A DNA stretch of 64,000 nt from Undaria pinnatifida. Lineage: Eukaryota; Sar; Phaeophyceae; Laminariales; Alariaceae. Where the stretch lies: the NCBI GenBank assembly GCA_012845835.1, contig JABAKD010000014.1, positions 868,001 through 932,000 of the forward strand, read 5' to 3'. The notes under the pieces are model-generated. The model saw only the letters and a list, made by a program, of their open reading frames with translations, made no database searches and was not told where the DNA came from. Shown here piece after piece: positions 10,307-20,900 of the stretch (positions are counted from its first letter, which is position 1; every line of letters begins with the position of its first letter). A program made the translations under genes and the position numbers.

Positions 10307-10454
10307 CTGGGAAAGCTTAGAAATGCTTCGGATGTAGAGCCCGTACCACTTGGAGACCAACACTATCGCCGGGACGGAGATGAACGCCACCAAAGAGAGT
10401 CGCCACGAGAGGTAGAACATGAACAGAAGGGTGACCACCACCATCACCGTGTTG
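10307..10454 (-). CDS. ABC transporter exon 7 (core helices 3-4)
   Basis: The acceptor is ACCGGCAG|C and the donor is CCCAG|GTAAGG (phase 0). It encodes NTVMVVVTLLFMFYLSWRLS, then LVAFISVPAIVLVSKWYGLY and IRSISKLSQ. It matches FMFSLSWQLSLVTFMGFPII of ABCB9. A run of about 23 G residues (10480-10502) lies just upstream of the acceptor in the transcript. Two degenerate copies of the 5' half of the exon follow it in the upstream intron. Confidence 0.92.
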
Positions 10455-10689
10455 CTGCCGGTGGGGCGCGGGGCACGGGGGGGGGGGGGGGGGGGGGGGG
10501 GGGTGAGGATAGCGAAAGAAGGTGTCGCATATTTGCGCCTTAACATACTCTGCATGTGTTGAAGCTCATTGGCTAGGCTCCACCGCACTTGGGTCAGGTT
10601 GCGCCGCACTTGTTCGTGTTATTATGACGAGTACTATACCGTTAAGAACCCTTGCGCCGCTTCCAAAATACTTCTATCAATACACTAAA

Positions 10690-11020
10690 TGCAAGCAATT
10701 TGTAGAGATAGAACATGAACGGAAGGGCCACCGCCACCGGCAATCACCAATCACCATGTCGCCGGTGGGGCGGGGCACGGGGGGTTGGGGATTGAGGGGG
10801 GGGAAGGGGGGGTAGCGAAGGAAGGTGTCGGATATTTACGATTCAACATACCACCTGCGTGTGTTGAAGCTCATTGGTTTAGGTTCCACAGCACATGGCT
10901 CAGGTTTCGCCGTATTTTACACTGAATCCCAGCAGTGTGTACAGGTAGAATCCAAAAAAGCAGGGGCACAATCACCATCACCATGCTGCTCACGGTGTGG
11001 GGGGGAGCGGGGGTACTCAT
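10690..11020 (-). repeat. Two degenerate copies of the exon 7 5' half
   Basis: 10690-10785 repeats AGAACATGAACAGAAGGG...GCCGGTGGGGCGCGGGGCAC of exon 7 plus acceptor and G-run. 10937-11010 is a weaker third copy. The intervening intron (10520-10615) is repeated at 10826-10920 as well, so the unit is about 300 bp, in tandem. Confidence 0.75.
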
Positions 11021-11039
11021 TTCATGCATAGCCGCAGTC

Positions 11040-11740
11040 TTAGGACCACTACCCCTCGCATCCTTACAACCACAAGAGATATACCTGGTGCTGGACAAGC
11101 CCATGATCATGAATGATCTAGCAGACGTTTCCTGCGTTGGATCTGTACAACGCAGATCCTGCATGAAGCACAACATATCATAGCGACAGATGAAGGGTCT
11201 AGAGCATCCATTAGATGGTGATCTGTCGTACGTGTAGGGACTATAACCCATAGGTCTAAAGGAGTCAGTCTGCCCTTATATCGCTAAAAAAAATGTTTCA
11301 CAGTAAAAGTCAACTTCCCCCCCAAAAATGGCTGTAATTATAAAGAAGTCGAGAGGGACGGGGGGGAGGCGGGGGAGGGGGTACTCATTTGTTGCGTTGC
11401 CTCAGTCATTTGACCATTGACCACCATATACCACGCGTCCCTTTCGAGACGGAGCACAGTTCCTACTCCCAAGAGGGGTATCTCCAACATTTGGGCGCTC
11501 ATCTCGTTTTTTTTCCATATATCACACAAAAAAAGGTCGTGCTTGTCGTATTTCCTTCCCCTTTCGCTCGACTGTGGCCACCATATATCAGGTACCTGGC
11601 ATTGCATAGACGCGGGAAAAAAACAAGCGAAAGCTATTGACACTACACCCACCCGCCCACCCACCCACCCACCCACGCTAGACCAGGGTGGAATGTTGAA
11701 AGCAGGTGAACACAAAAACGAATATAACACCACAACACAC
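11040..11740. other. Intron 6 remainder
   Basis: No gene was recognised here. A G/A-rich stretch at 11350-11385 followed by GTACTCATTTGTTGC resembles the exon 7 copies weakly. 11640-11680 is a CCCA/CCAC simple repeat. Confidence 0.4.
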
Positions 11741-11750
11741 CACCACTCAC

Positions 11751-11939
11751 CGCAAAAACACGTTAACGTTCAGCGTAACCTGATCCCCAACCTTGGTACA
11801 GTCCGCGGCTAGCCGGCTCGTCAGATCGCCCGTCTTCGTCGTGTCGAAAAACCCGATCTCCTGCCGCACCAAAGACTCGAACAGCCGTTGTCGCACTCTC
11901 ACGTTGACCCTCGCCCCGACGATGCTGAAGATAGATCCC
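11751..11939 (-). CDS. ABC transporter exon 6 (intracellular loop 1)
   Basis: The acceptor is GCACCAG|G after a T-run and the donor is TTGCG|GTGAGT (phase 2). It encodes RGSIFSIVGARVNVRVRQ, then RLFESLVRQEIGFFDTTKTG, DLTSRLAADCTKVGDQV and NVNVFLR. FFD...TG.L.SRL..D is the coupling-helix region conserved in B-type exporters. NVFLRNTV across the exon 6/7 join is identical in human ABCB9. Confidence 0.95.
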
Positions 11940-11959
11940 CTGGTGCAAAAAAAAAAGCA

Positions 11960-12210
11960 CGCCAACGAAAACGCCATATGGCAAAACCGTGAGACAAGTG
12001 AGACCGCGCAACGACAAAACAGGCGAAACCATGAAACCAACACGCCAATAAAAAAACGTAACATGGCGAAACCGTGAGACAAGAGAAACCGCGCGACGAC
12101 AAAACAGGCGAAACCATGAAACCAACACGCGAAGGAAACACGCAACACGGCAAAACCGTGAGACAAGAGAGACCGCGCAACGGCAAAAGAGGCGAAACCA
12201 TTAAAACCAC
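11960..12210. repeat. Tandem repeat in intron 5
   Basis: About three units of 90-110 bp contain GGCGAAACCATGAAACCA and GGCAAAACCGTGAGACAAG. A fourth, weaker unit is at 12350-12410. Confidence 0.75.
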
Positions 12211-12254
12211 AAGACTGAAAAAAACCCCGGCGAAAACCGAGAAACAGCGACACT

Positions 12255-12545
12255 CGGAATATACGCTGTCGCACTATCACGTTCACCCTCGACCGAAAAC
12301 GCCCCCCCCCAGTGCGTAAAACTCATCATCAAAAACACACGATATGTGTACACCGCGAAACCGTGTGAGAGAAAAATCGTGCAACGACAAAAGAGGCAAA
12401 ACCATGAAACCACAAAACTGAAAAAAAAAAAAAAAACGGCGAAAACCGAAAAACCATCGACTCGGAACAGACGCCGTGGCACCCTCACGTTCACAACCTC
12501 GGCCCGACAACACTGAAAATGCCTCCCCTGGTGCGAAAAACCCGC
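12255..12545 (-). repeat. Two degenerate copies of the exon 6 5' edge
   Basis: 12260-12318 and 12463-12545 repeat TGTCGCACTCTCACGTTGAC and, in the second copy, the acceptor CCCCTGGTGCGAAAA. On the minus strand the second copy starts GGIFSVVGPR against GSIFSIVGAR, and the first contains RVNVIVRQRIF against RVNVRVRQRLF. Neither continues as a usable exon. Confidence 0.82.
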
Positions 12546-12777
12546 GCAACAATAAAAAACGATTACGTATACACCGCGAAACCGCGAAGCAAGAAAAGGC
12601 ATGGAAGTGGCTCTCCCTTTTTTTAGGGATAAGAACTTTGGCCTATTTCGAAAGGGATGCGTGGTCATTGGTCACATGAGTACCCCATACAAATTCCAAG
12701 CAACTTGTCCCGAAAATGCGAAAGCAGACCTAAAAGGAGAGCAACCCCTACACAACGGCGTCCACTTCCCAACGCCT

Positions 12778-12928
12778 CTTCAACTGGAAACCCGTTTTTG
12801 GGTATAAAACACTAGGGATTAGTATAGGGAGGGGTTTTGGGGCTCTTGACCCCTTTAGAGTCCCCAAACCCCTCCCTATACTAAATACGAGAAATTTGTC
12901 CCCGGAAACGGGTTTCCAGCTGCCGAGG
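12778..12928. mobile_element. Hairpin MITE, CTGGAAACCCGTTTTTGG family
   Basis: CTGGAAACCCGTTTTTGGG...GGGAGGGGTTTTGGGGCTC is followed by its inverted partner ending GAAACGGGTTTCCAG, giving arms of about 65 bp. Single-arm copies lie at 9788-9870, 13929-14015 and 24611-24692. Confidence 0.8.
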
Positions 12929-13019
12929 CGTTAAGGGACTATTAATAAGAGACAGCTTGCTTGGAACATCTACAGTAGGTTCCATCCACATCTGCCGCCA
13001 CGACATGTTGTTGCGATAA

Positions 13020-13200
13020 GATCTGCGTATATTTATAGAGTACAGAAACGGGGAGGGGGCAGAAGAGGCTGCCTACTTGTAGCGACCCTGTATCTGAGTT
13101 ACCACTAGGTAGGGAGAAAGAGAAAGAGAAAGTGCCAAGATAAGAAAAGGAATGGACAAAACAAAGAGCAATAAAAAGAAAGATCCAACACACAGGAAAC
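13020..13200 (-). repeat. Interspersed repeat, TACTACTGGGAGGGAG family
   Basis: The core GACCCTGTATCTGAGTTACC...AGGGAG recurs at 17590-17765 (+), 32440-32600 (+) and 56955-57150 (-). Copies share AACTCAGATCCGGGGTCAC and CCCTCGTCGACTCGCGTCGA over about 180 bp. Origin unknown. Confidence 0.7.
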
Positions 13201-13379
13201 ATGCGCTACATCTTGTAAATCGTACGGCTCCCACCGGGGTAAAACATGAGCTAGACCATGCAGTTTTCCATGAAAGATCTAGATCATCAAGTAGAGAGAT
13301 AATTCGAAGTATCATCTCATCTGTCCGAGGTGTGGAAACCCTCACAGAAGCGTGTGGGGAAAAAAAAGTGCGAAGCTAG

Positions 13380-14200
13380 ACGTTGGTTGTTGTTTTCACA
13401 TTCACCCATCGCCAAAAGACAAAGACCGGCCGGCCTCAACCACAAGCTGGGTGTTGGTTGTTGTTGTCACATTCACCCACCGCCAAAAAGCAAGACCGGC
13501 TTCAACCACAAGCTGGATGTTGGTTGTTTTCACAATCGACACGTGCTACGATAAGAGGTGCACTGTTTTCTTTTCCGGGGCTCCTCAGTGGAGGGATCTT
13601 AATACCTTAACGCGTGCTACGACAGAGGTGCACCACTTTTTTTTTGGAGGCTCCTCAGTTTGGGAGGTTAAGACAGGTTAAGACACGATTTTCTAAACCC
13701 AAAAACTGATCTGAACAAGAATAAACCTGCTCTATCGCGGATGAAAAATCCCAATCCCATATGGCCTACGAGCACTGTAAAAATATACTACGAGCATCGG
13801 AAACAAAATGGCCTATTATTTATTGTTTTCCCGACGATTTTGGGTTGAGGCGCCCCGTCATTCAGAAACCATTTTTTACACACGAAAACTGATACCTCTA
13901 TCGTAGAACGCGTCCTGTTTTAACCCCTCTACAACTGGAAACCCGTTTTTGGGGACAAAACTACTTGGATTTAGTAAAGGGAGGGGTTCGGGGGCTCTAA
14001 AGGGGTTAACCCCGAAAAACGGTTTTAGGGAAAAAAAAAAACGCTACCCGATGAAAAATCCCATGACCTAGGTATTCAACGCAAAATTCTACAAAAAAAA
14101 AATCATCGAAATTCCGACGATTTGGGGTTAAGGAGGCCCGTCAGTCAAAAAAACAAATTAGCCAAAAAAAAGGTACAGTACCTCTATCGTGCCACGAGTC
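13380..14200. repeat. Short local tandem duplications in intron 5
   Basis: Three units of about 55 bp at 13381-13530 share ACAAGCTGGRTGTTGGTTG and CACATTCACCCA. Two units at 13550-13680 share GGGGCTCCTCAGT-like words. TCCGACGATTTGGGGTTRAG occurs at 13833 and 14113. From 14200 to 15074 nothing recognisable was found. Confidence 0.6.
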
Positions 14201-15074
14201 ATTCATTCACCCATCGACAATCACTATTGTGGAGTTAAAGAACAGGGTGTTTGGGTGTTTGCGGTGTATGCATACCACCTTCACGGGTGAGCGGGACCCC
14301 TCCCGTTTCCCCGACAAAGCAGAAACGTTGGCAAAAGGCAAAACCTTCTGAGAACCGTTTGGGAAGTTAGCTTGGGAAGCAAAATCTACACAACGACGGC
14401 GAACAACCAAACGGCAGCCTTTTGGGAGCACACCATTTGGAGCGCCAAAATTCACGCCGAGATTACAGAACTTGGGCAATAACTCGGCACGTTTTGGTAA
14501 ATCTGACGTTCCAAAAAGGTTCTCGGAAGGTCTCGGCCTCTTACCCACCTTCTGTTACGGGAGAACATAGAAATCGGGACCAAACATGGTATGCAAACAT
14601 TGGGGGAATGTATAGGTTTCTGTCTTTATCAGAGGGTTCCCGTAATATTACGTCGACTAAACGGGGGGGGGGGTCCCGTCCGTCCGTGCTTGGGTGGGTA
14701 GGAGTGGGTATTATTGGAAACAACATATCAATATCATAATACTAAAATAGTATTGAAACCGTCGAATGTCACAGTCCAAGGCCAACCCAACCCACGAAAA
14801 TCAACGAAAAACTACATTAGAAATATGTTGCCATCCATTTACGCTATAAACTTGTTTTTCCTCCTGGGGTGGTTGGTTGGCCTTGGGGTATCACGTTCAT
14901 CGGTTCCATGGCTATATAGTATACTTGAGTTTTCGGATCCAAACATAATTTGGAAGTCGCGAAACGCCCTAGTCATGCTGGAGTGGAAGAAACGCTCCGA
15001 TCAATCACTTTGGAGCGGGAGAGAATCTGAGGAAAGAAAACAAAAAACAACGCCGAGAGGGAAAAAACACTTAC

Positions 15075-15205
15075 CTCACGCCGGAGAAGACGCCGCAGGC
15101 GACAGCGGCTAGAACGAGGTAAAGAGCCGACTTTCGAAAGGCCGACCTGTCTCCGTTCTCCACGACGTTGTCGATCATGTTTCCCGTGAAGTGCGGAATC
15201 AGCAC
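15075..15205 (-). CDS. ABC transporter exon 5 (IPHFTG motif, second core helix)
   Basis: The acceptor is GTCAG|GTGCTG (phase 0) and the donor is GTGAG|GTAAGT (phase 2). It encodes VLIPHFTGNMIDNVVENG, then SALYLVLAAVACGVFSGVR. IPHFTG.MID corresponds to LPYYTGRAID of ABCB9 and IPHYSGRVID of TAP2, a strong family signature. Its first 40 nt plus the acceptor are repeated nearly perfectly at 15424-15474 and 15649-15699. Confidence 0.9.
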
Positions 15206-15214
15206 CTGACAAAT

Positions 15215-15960
15215 TTAATGGTTGGTTGGTTGGTTGGTTGTTTGGTTGGTCGGTTGGTTGTTTGGTTGTTTGGTTGTTTGGTTGTTTGGTTGGTTTGTTG
15301 GTCGGTCGATGTGTTCGGTCGACGTGTTCGGTCCGTTAATTGGTTGGCTGATTTCATGGTGGCATTGATATGATTGATTGATTCTTGGTCGGTCGGTCCA
15401 TGCGATGGGTTGGTCGGATAATCGTTGTAGATCATGTTTCCCGTGAAGTGCGGAATCAGCACCTGACAAGTTTATTGGTTGGTTGGTTAGTTGTTTAGTT
15501 GGTTGGTTGGTTGGTTGTTTTGTTGGTTGGTTGATTGGTCGGTCGATGTGTTCGGTCCGATGATTGGTTGGCTGATTTGATGGTGGCATTGATATGATTG
15601 ATTGAGTGTTTGGTCGGTCGGTCCATGCGATGGGTTGGTCGAATAATCGTTGTAGATCATGTTTCCCGTGAAGTGCGGAATCAGCACCTGACAAGTTTAT
15701 TGGTTGGTTGGTTAGTTGTTTAGTTGGTTGGTTGGTTGGTTGGTCGATTGGTTGGTTGGTTGATTGGTCGGTCGATGTGTCCGGTCCGATGATTGGTTGG
15801 CTGATTTGATGGTGGCATTGATATGATTGATTGATTGTTTGGTCGGTCGGTCGATGCGATGGGTTGGTCGAATAATCGTTGTCGATCATGGTTCTCGCCA
15901 AGCGCGGATCCAGCGCCCGAAAAGTTGGTTGCTTGGGTGGTTGATTGGTTGGTCGGTGCG
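15215..15960. repeat. 225-bp satellite of TTGG repeats with embedded exon 5 edge
   Basis: Each unit holds a TTGGTTGG tract, GATGTGTTCGGTCCGATGAT, TGGTGGCATTGATATGATTG and a copy of the exon 5 acceptor edge. Copies of that edge at 15424-15474 and 15649-15699 differ from the real one (15166-15216) at about two of 51 positions. A third at 15878-15925 is diverged, and traces continue to about 16090. Confidence 0.92.
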
Positions 15961-16317
15961 ATCGGTCCATCGATTTGAGGGTCGAATTGACGTGGTTGGT
16001 TGATTAATTGGAGGTTAGGCTGGTCGGCGAAACCGGTCGGTTGGTTGGGCAGTCATTATCGATCGTCACGTGCGGAACCAACATATGAAGCTTTGGTTGA
16101 GAAGTTGGTCGGTGGACACGATGCGCGATCGGCTGGGTAAATGATTGGGCGGTCGCATTGACGTGGCTTGGTTGAATGGCTGGCTGATGGATCGATCGTT
16201 TGATTGTCATCGCTGTGATTGAACGATTGGCCAGTGCGGCGGTCGCATTGACACGATTGGTTGATGTTATTTTGAGTCCGAAAAATATCAATCTTCAACC
16301 CTAAAGGGCTTATCTCT

Positions 16318-16625
16318 TCTTTTTTTTTTCTTGCACACTTCTACTTTCCATCTTCTGGACAAGCCGTGGTCACAGGTGTCGTCCCTTCTTCCCCCCGGTT
16401 CTTGCCTTAAATTTTTATCGCGCATAGGGTTCAGCAATCCGGTTTTCCATCGAGTGTTGCTAACTCACGCTCTCGCGCTTTCCGCAAGTCAATTTGTGCA
16501 CAAGAAAAAGTTCCCACGAATTTATACGACTATGCACTCGGGGGGATTCGAACTCATGAAACTGATCTATACCAGGCTCGAGGATAACCTGATACGCCAC
16601 CGGGGCGACCTACCTACAAATCCAT
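16318..16625 (-). mobile_element. tRNA-derived SINE, nearly full length
   Basis: On the minus strand the tRNA-like head has CCCCGGTGGCGTATCAGG (A box) and GAGTTCGAATCCC (B box). The body ends CACCTGTGACCACGG, CTTGTCCAGAAGATGGAAAG, and an A-rich tail (complement of the T-run at 16319-16329). This copy defines the family in the window. Confidence 0.82.
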
Positions 16626-17289
16626 GACGCCGGAAAAAACATAAAGCTGCAGGAAAATGACCAAAACGTCCCATACAATACGTAATCCCAAAATAAGTCC
16701 CGAATAGAAAACAAGTCCCAAGCGAGAAATAAGCCCCAAGAGACAAAAAAAAAGTATCAAGTGACAGAAAAAGTCTCCATCCAACAGCAAATAAGTCACA
16801 GAATGGTTAAACCTACCGACCTCTCACCTGAGAGAAAGCGGCCAGCAGCTCGCAAATAAACACAAACTAATAGTCCCAGTATTAAAAGTCTGTCAACAGC
16901 AGGAAGTAGAGTCTTGACGTGGACCCGTGTACTTCCGCTGTACTCTGGTGAAGCCGGTGACAACCCGAATGGGCACGGCCGTCATTCCTCTGGCTCTGTT
17001 CTACTCAGCGCTCAGCACCACATCGGCAGACACCCATGATCAGTAAAAAATAAATGCCGTCGATTTAGCAAGTGAGGATAGAATCTCTCACCCAAGGAAA
17101 AACGGCCAACAGCAGGCAAACAACACATAGGTCCCAAAACAGTATTCAAGTCCAAAAACCACAAGTAAGTCCCAACAAACCAATAAGTCGCCAGCCAACA
17201 AATGAGTCCCAACTAACCAACAAGAATAAACAACTCCCAACCAAACAAAAAAACGCCGAAATAAACCAAACTGTCCCAAACCTCTTTAC
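16626..17289 (-). repeat. Intron 4 repeats with two copies of the exon 4 donor edge
   Basis: AAATAAGTCCCAA-like words repeat throughout. Copies of CTGAGAGAAAGCGGCCAGCA, the exon 4 donor edge, lie at 16821-16866 and, diverged, at 17086-17124. The first copy keeps a strong GTGAG donor. Confidence 0.8.
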
Positions 17290-17470
17290 CTGAGAGAAAG
17301 CGGCCAGCAGCAGGCAAATAAACGCGAACAGGATCAGCCTCCAGTCGCCCGAGCACAGCCCAAGGACATCACCAAACGTGGCAGAATACCCGCCGTTTTT
17401 CTTTCCTCTCTCCCCCCCCTCCCCGCCTACCCGCCCCTCCTCCAAAGCCGCCTCGATGTCGCCCCTCTCT
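17290..17470 (-). CDS. ABC transporter exon 4 (TMD0 linker and first core helix)
   Basis: The acceptor is CTGCTGCAG|A, phase 2 in, and the donor is TCTCAG|GTAAAG, phase 0. It encodes ERGDIEAALEEG, a Gly/Glu-rich linker, then FGDVLGLCSGDWRLILFAFI and CLLLAAFSQ. This is the usual amphipathic lead-in and first helix of the core domain (compare LLSYTKPDVAFLVAASFF in ABCB9). Two copies of its 3' edge lie in the next intron (16821-16866, 17086-17124). The GTGAG at the first copy is a stronger donor than GTAAAG at the real edge. Confidence 0.78.
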
Positions 17471-17589
17471 CTGCAGCAGTGCAGGAACCAAAAACGCCGG
17501 CAAGTCGACGTGAACCCTGCATTCGCAAAAAGAACACACAGCAGTGGGGGACGCGGCTTTACTCTTGGGAACCCTTTTTTTTTTTTCTT

Positions 17590-17765
17590 CATCCCATTTA
17601 TTACCCTCGCACTACTCTCGCCCTCCCTCCCAGTAGTAACTCAGATCCGGGGTCACATAGCGGGCCCTCCTCCCCCCTCCCCACTACGGTACGTGTGCAT
17701 TCAGTGTTATTGCGAGAAGAATTCAGCATTTTCTTCCCTCGTCGACTCGCGTCGAATTGTTGACA
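17590..17765 (+). repeat. Interspersed repeat, TACTACTGGGAGGGAG family
   Basis: This copy is in the opposite orientation to 13020-13200 and shares CCCTCCCAGTAGTAACTCAG and GGGGTCACATAGCGGGCCCT. It starts after a T-run just upstream of exon 4. Confidence 0.75.
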
Positions 17766-18579
17766 GACCAAAACGCGACGAGCGAGATCTAGTCAAGCGT
17801 CCAGGAGAAAAAAAATATATATTAGGCAATCCATCAGAGTACCGTCTCATGCCTCCCGCCTTGAATCGCAGCTTCCTGCGTTGCTGTTCCAACACATCTC
17901 CCGCAACACCAGCAGGTCGGATTGCTTCGTGTGGCCGACGACGCAATCGGCCGTTTTTTTTCGTCATTTTTTTGCATCTTCTAACTGCCAAGTCCCAAAA
18001 AGGAGTCAACATCAAGAGTCACTTGGAACAGGCCGGTGCCACCGCTCTTTTTATCATATAGATCTTAGTACGAGCTTAACAACCATATAGGTTTTTAGCG
18101 TAGGCATCACAAGGCGCGACAAGTCGATCTTGACCGCTCTTAGGCCCATGCTTACGGAGTCAAGTTGTACCTTCAGTTCTCGCTCGAACGTACTTCTTGG
18201 GTGAGGTACAGAGCTCCTCAAGCAACCCCCCTCAATACGCAAATCAAGCAACCACCCTCAGAACTAAAATCAAGCAACCACCGTCAGAACAGAAATCAAC
18301 CACCCTCAGATGGAAAACCAAGCGACCACCACCCTCAGAAGGAAAATACAATGGTTGGTGCACATCTGCCGTACTATTAATACTACTAGCAGCATAGGTC
18401 TCCATCGCAAAAACCACTGCCGCGGCTGCCTGCGACCGCCGCTACTGCGTCATTCCCTCCGCAAAACCGCCCGACGAAAGGACAGCGAAAAGTGAAACCG
18501 CAACGCCACAATTAACCAACTGAATTGACATGAGGCCTCCTCTCTTAGCCAGAGCTGATATACTCCAGGGCATTTCACG

Positions 18580-19020
18580 GGTCGCGAACCGCCTCGCGGA
18601 TCGGCTCACGAGGTCTTCAACCATCTCGCGGGGCGAGTAGGGTCGGGTCAGCAGGTGTTCGAAGTCTCACGGCTCGGGTAGGGTCGGGTAGGGTCGGGTA
18701 GGGTTCACATCTCACGAGTTGGGCCGGGTCACCCTGACCCGACCAAATCCGCCAATCAGGAGGCGTTCGAAGCGTCACGGGTCGGGTCGGGTCGGGGGGC
18801 TTCAAATCGCACGGTTCGGGCCGGGTCTACCTGACCCGACCCAATCCGCGATTGAGGAGGTCTTTGAAGTCTCACGGGTCAGGTCGGGTCTGGTCGGGTA
18901 GGGCCGGGAGGTTTTCAAACCTTCGCACGGGTCGAGTCGGGTAGGGTAGGGTCTGGACGTTTTCAAATCTTCTCACGGGTTGAGCCCGGTCCGGTCGGGT
19001 CAACCTCGCGACAAGTGATC
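18580..19020. repeat. GGGTC repeat block
   Basis: Four or five units of about 90 bp contain CACGGGTCGGGTCGGGT and GAGGTCTTTGAAGTCTC. The family is also at 9540-9725 and 63690-63830. 19020-19440 shows nothing recognisable. Confidence 0.7.
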
Positions 19021-19439
19021 CGATCCGTTAAAGAAAAAAACTGATTTATTCCACCTGTGATGCGAAGTATGCCTTTTTTCCACCACTCGCCAACTGCTAC
19101 TGTGTTCCCGTGAAGCGCGTGCCGTTGGAGTTGCACAACATTTTGACGCCTATTCCGCACACACGTTGTTACCGTATTAATACTTACCCTATAACTTGGG
19201 AAACTTACAAAACTCGGAAGATACGAAGGGCTTTAGGAATTTCACTATTTTTGTGGTTTTCGTGCTTCATGTCTTGTTATTTTATTACGCTTGCGTTCTT
19301 CTTGATTTCGTTTTAGTGTCTCTTATTGGTATAAAGTGTTTTCGCGTTTTCGTCTCGTGTTCGTATAGTAAATGCTTTGTTTTTGGTTTTGCGCTCTTGT
19401 GTGCGTTTTTTTTCGCTTCTTAATTATTTGACTTTGTGT

Positions 19440-20900
19440 ATATGTGATGAACACGATAAGACGTATAACGTATAGATCGTACAACTCAGATTACGCGTGT
19501 CCACGGATGGCTACCTCCAACGTCAGGCCTAAAAGAGTCCGCTCGTTTCCGATGTCATTTCTGATACCCCTCTGATTTCACAGAGGGTCGACCCTGCAAA
19601 TGGTATCCTGACGGAGTCTTCCGTCGTGCACCTGAATGAATATCAGGACACGGAACCAAGACCGAGAGGCGAGGCGTGTAACGACGATAGCCTTCATGAC
19701 CCCTGTTGGTTAGACCAAGCTCTGGCACCTCTCCTAGCTAAACGAACAGAATAAAACGCTCAGCTACACCGGCCGTAACGGTGGCGACAGGGGACTATAT
19801 ACGGCTCCAAGGATCTTCCACCTCGACATCTTGGCGACATCGGCCGTTTCGGGATGTAGGACCTTTTCACATTGGTGACCACCGTTGGCAAATTGAATAC
19901 TATCCATCGGAGATGAGTCGAGGGTCAGCGGCGCGCAAGAGGCGTGCGCAGCGCGCTAAGCAGTTGTCGCCGGATGCGACTGATGCACCTGGACAACCCT
20001 CCGACAATGGCTTCGCCGCCTGGGCGAGCCTGGGGAGGGAGCAGGCGACGACGAGACCCAAGAAGACGAGGTAGAAGACGTTGGAGAGCAGGACGACGAC
20101 GACTCCGCTCAGGAGGGGCTAGCTGCCGACTTCCGCGAGGCCGACAAGAACCTCAGCCCCCCGAACGACGACCCCGTCCGGGCTACAATAGCGAACTTCC
20201 TCAGGGCCAAGCTAGCTTGAGGGTTGCATCGCCCGCCGCTGACACCACGCCACCTCCTCAAAGGCCGCCCGCACATGAACATCTCCACAATCCAGGGCGG
20301 TGGCGTGGTGTCAGCGGTGGGCGATGCAACCCTCCAGCTTGGCCCTGAGGAAGTTCGCCATTGTAACCCGGACGGGGTCGTCGTTCTGGGGTCCCAGGTT
20401 CTTGTCGGCCTCAAGGAGGCTGAGGTCGCACTAAAGAGTTCTCTGTCGCTCCGCACTGGTGCTAGGTGGTCCAGTTTGTCAGCGGAAATCTTATATGGTC
20501 GTTGAGGTTGCGCTGTATGCAAGTTAGAATCATCTGGCACGTTCCGACATGTGGGTGCGAGGGATTGCTCAGCGATTTCCCGCTGATGAGCAAACGCAGA
20601 CATTCGTGACAGCGTGTCCGGTACGACGTGCAACTTACCCGGCTTATGCCGTACGGTGAAGTCATAGGGTTGTAATGCAATCGCCAAACGTGTTAATATG
20701 TTCGATGTTGCCTTACTCGACTAAAGATATTTCAGAGCCGCCTGGTCTGGGACGCAAAACAAAATGCCGTCCCCATGAATAGGCCCGCCAGTGCTGCCTG
20801 CATAGCTCGCACAACCGCGTAACATTATTGTGGCAATATAGGACCTTATCACATACTTAGTATAATTTAGTTAATTGTTTGGGTTTGTTTTAAGGGCGTT
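19440..20900 (-). mobile_element. Ty3/Gypsy LTR-retrotransposon relic
   Basis: The stretch at about 20490-20690 (minus) carries the end of a reverse transcriptase/RNase H region typical of Gypsy elements (LQPYDFTVRHKPGKLHVVPD). 19770-19900 on the plus strand resembles the LTR edge and leader of such an element (ATTGGTGACCACCGTTGG). 20115-20430 is an inverted duplication of about 110-bp arms. It is a broken fossil with large parts missing and its pieces in mixed orientation. It looks old. Confidence 0.65.

Noticed and set aside
18340-18624. Minus-strand hydrophobic stretch as a missing TM4 exon between ABC exons 3 and 4
   Set aside because: Candidate frames are short, contain stops or lack clear splice sites. 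Exons 3 and 4 fit directly. The possibility stays open but unsupported.
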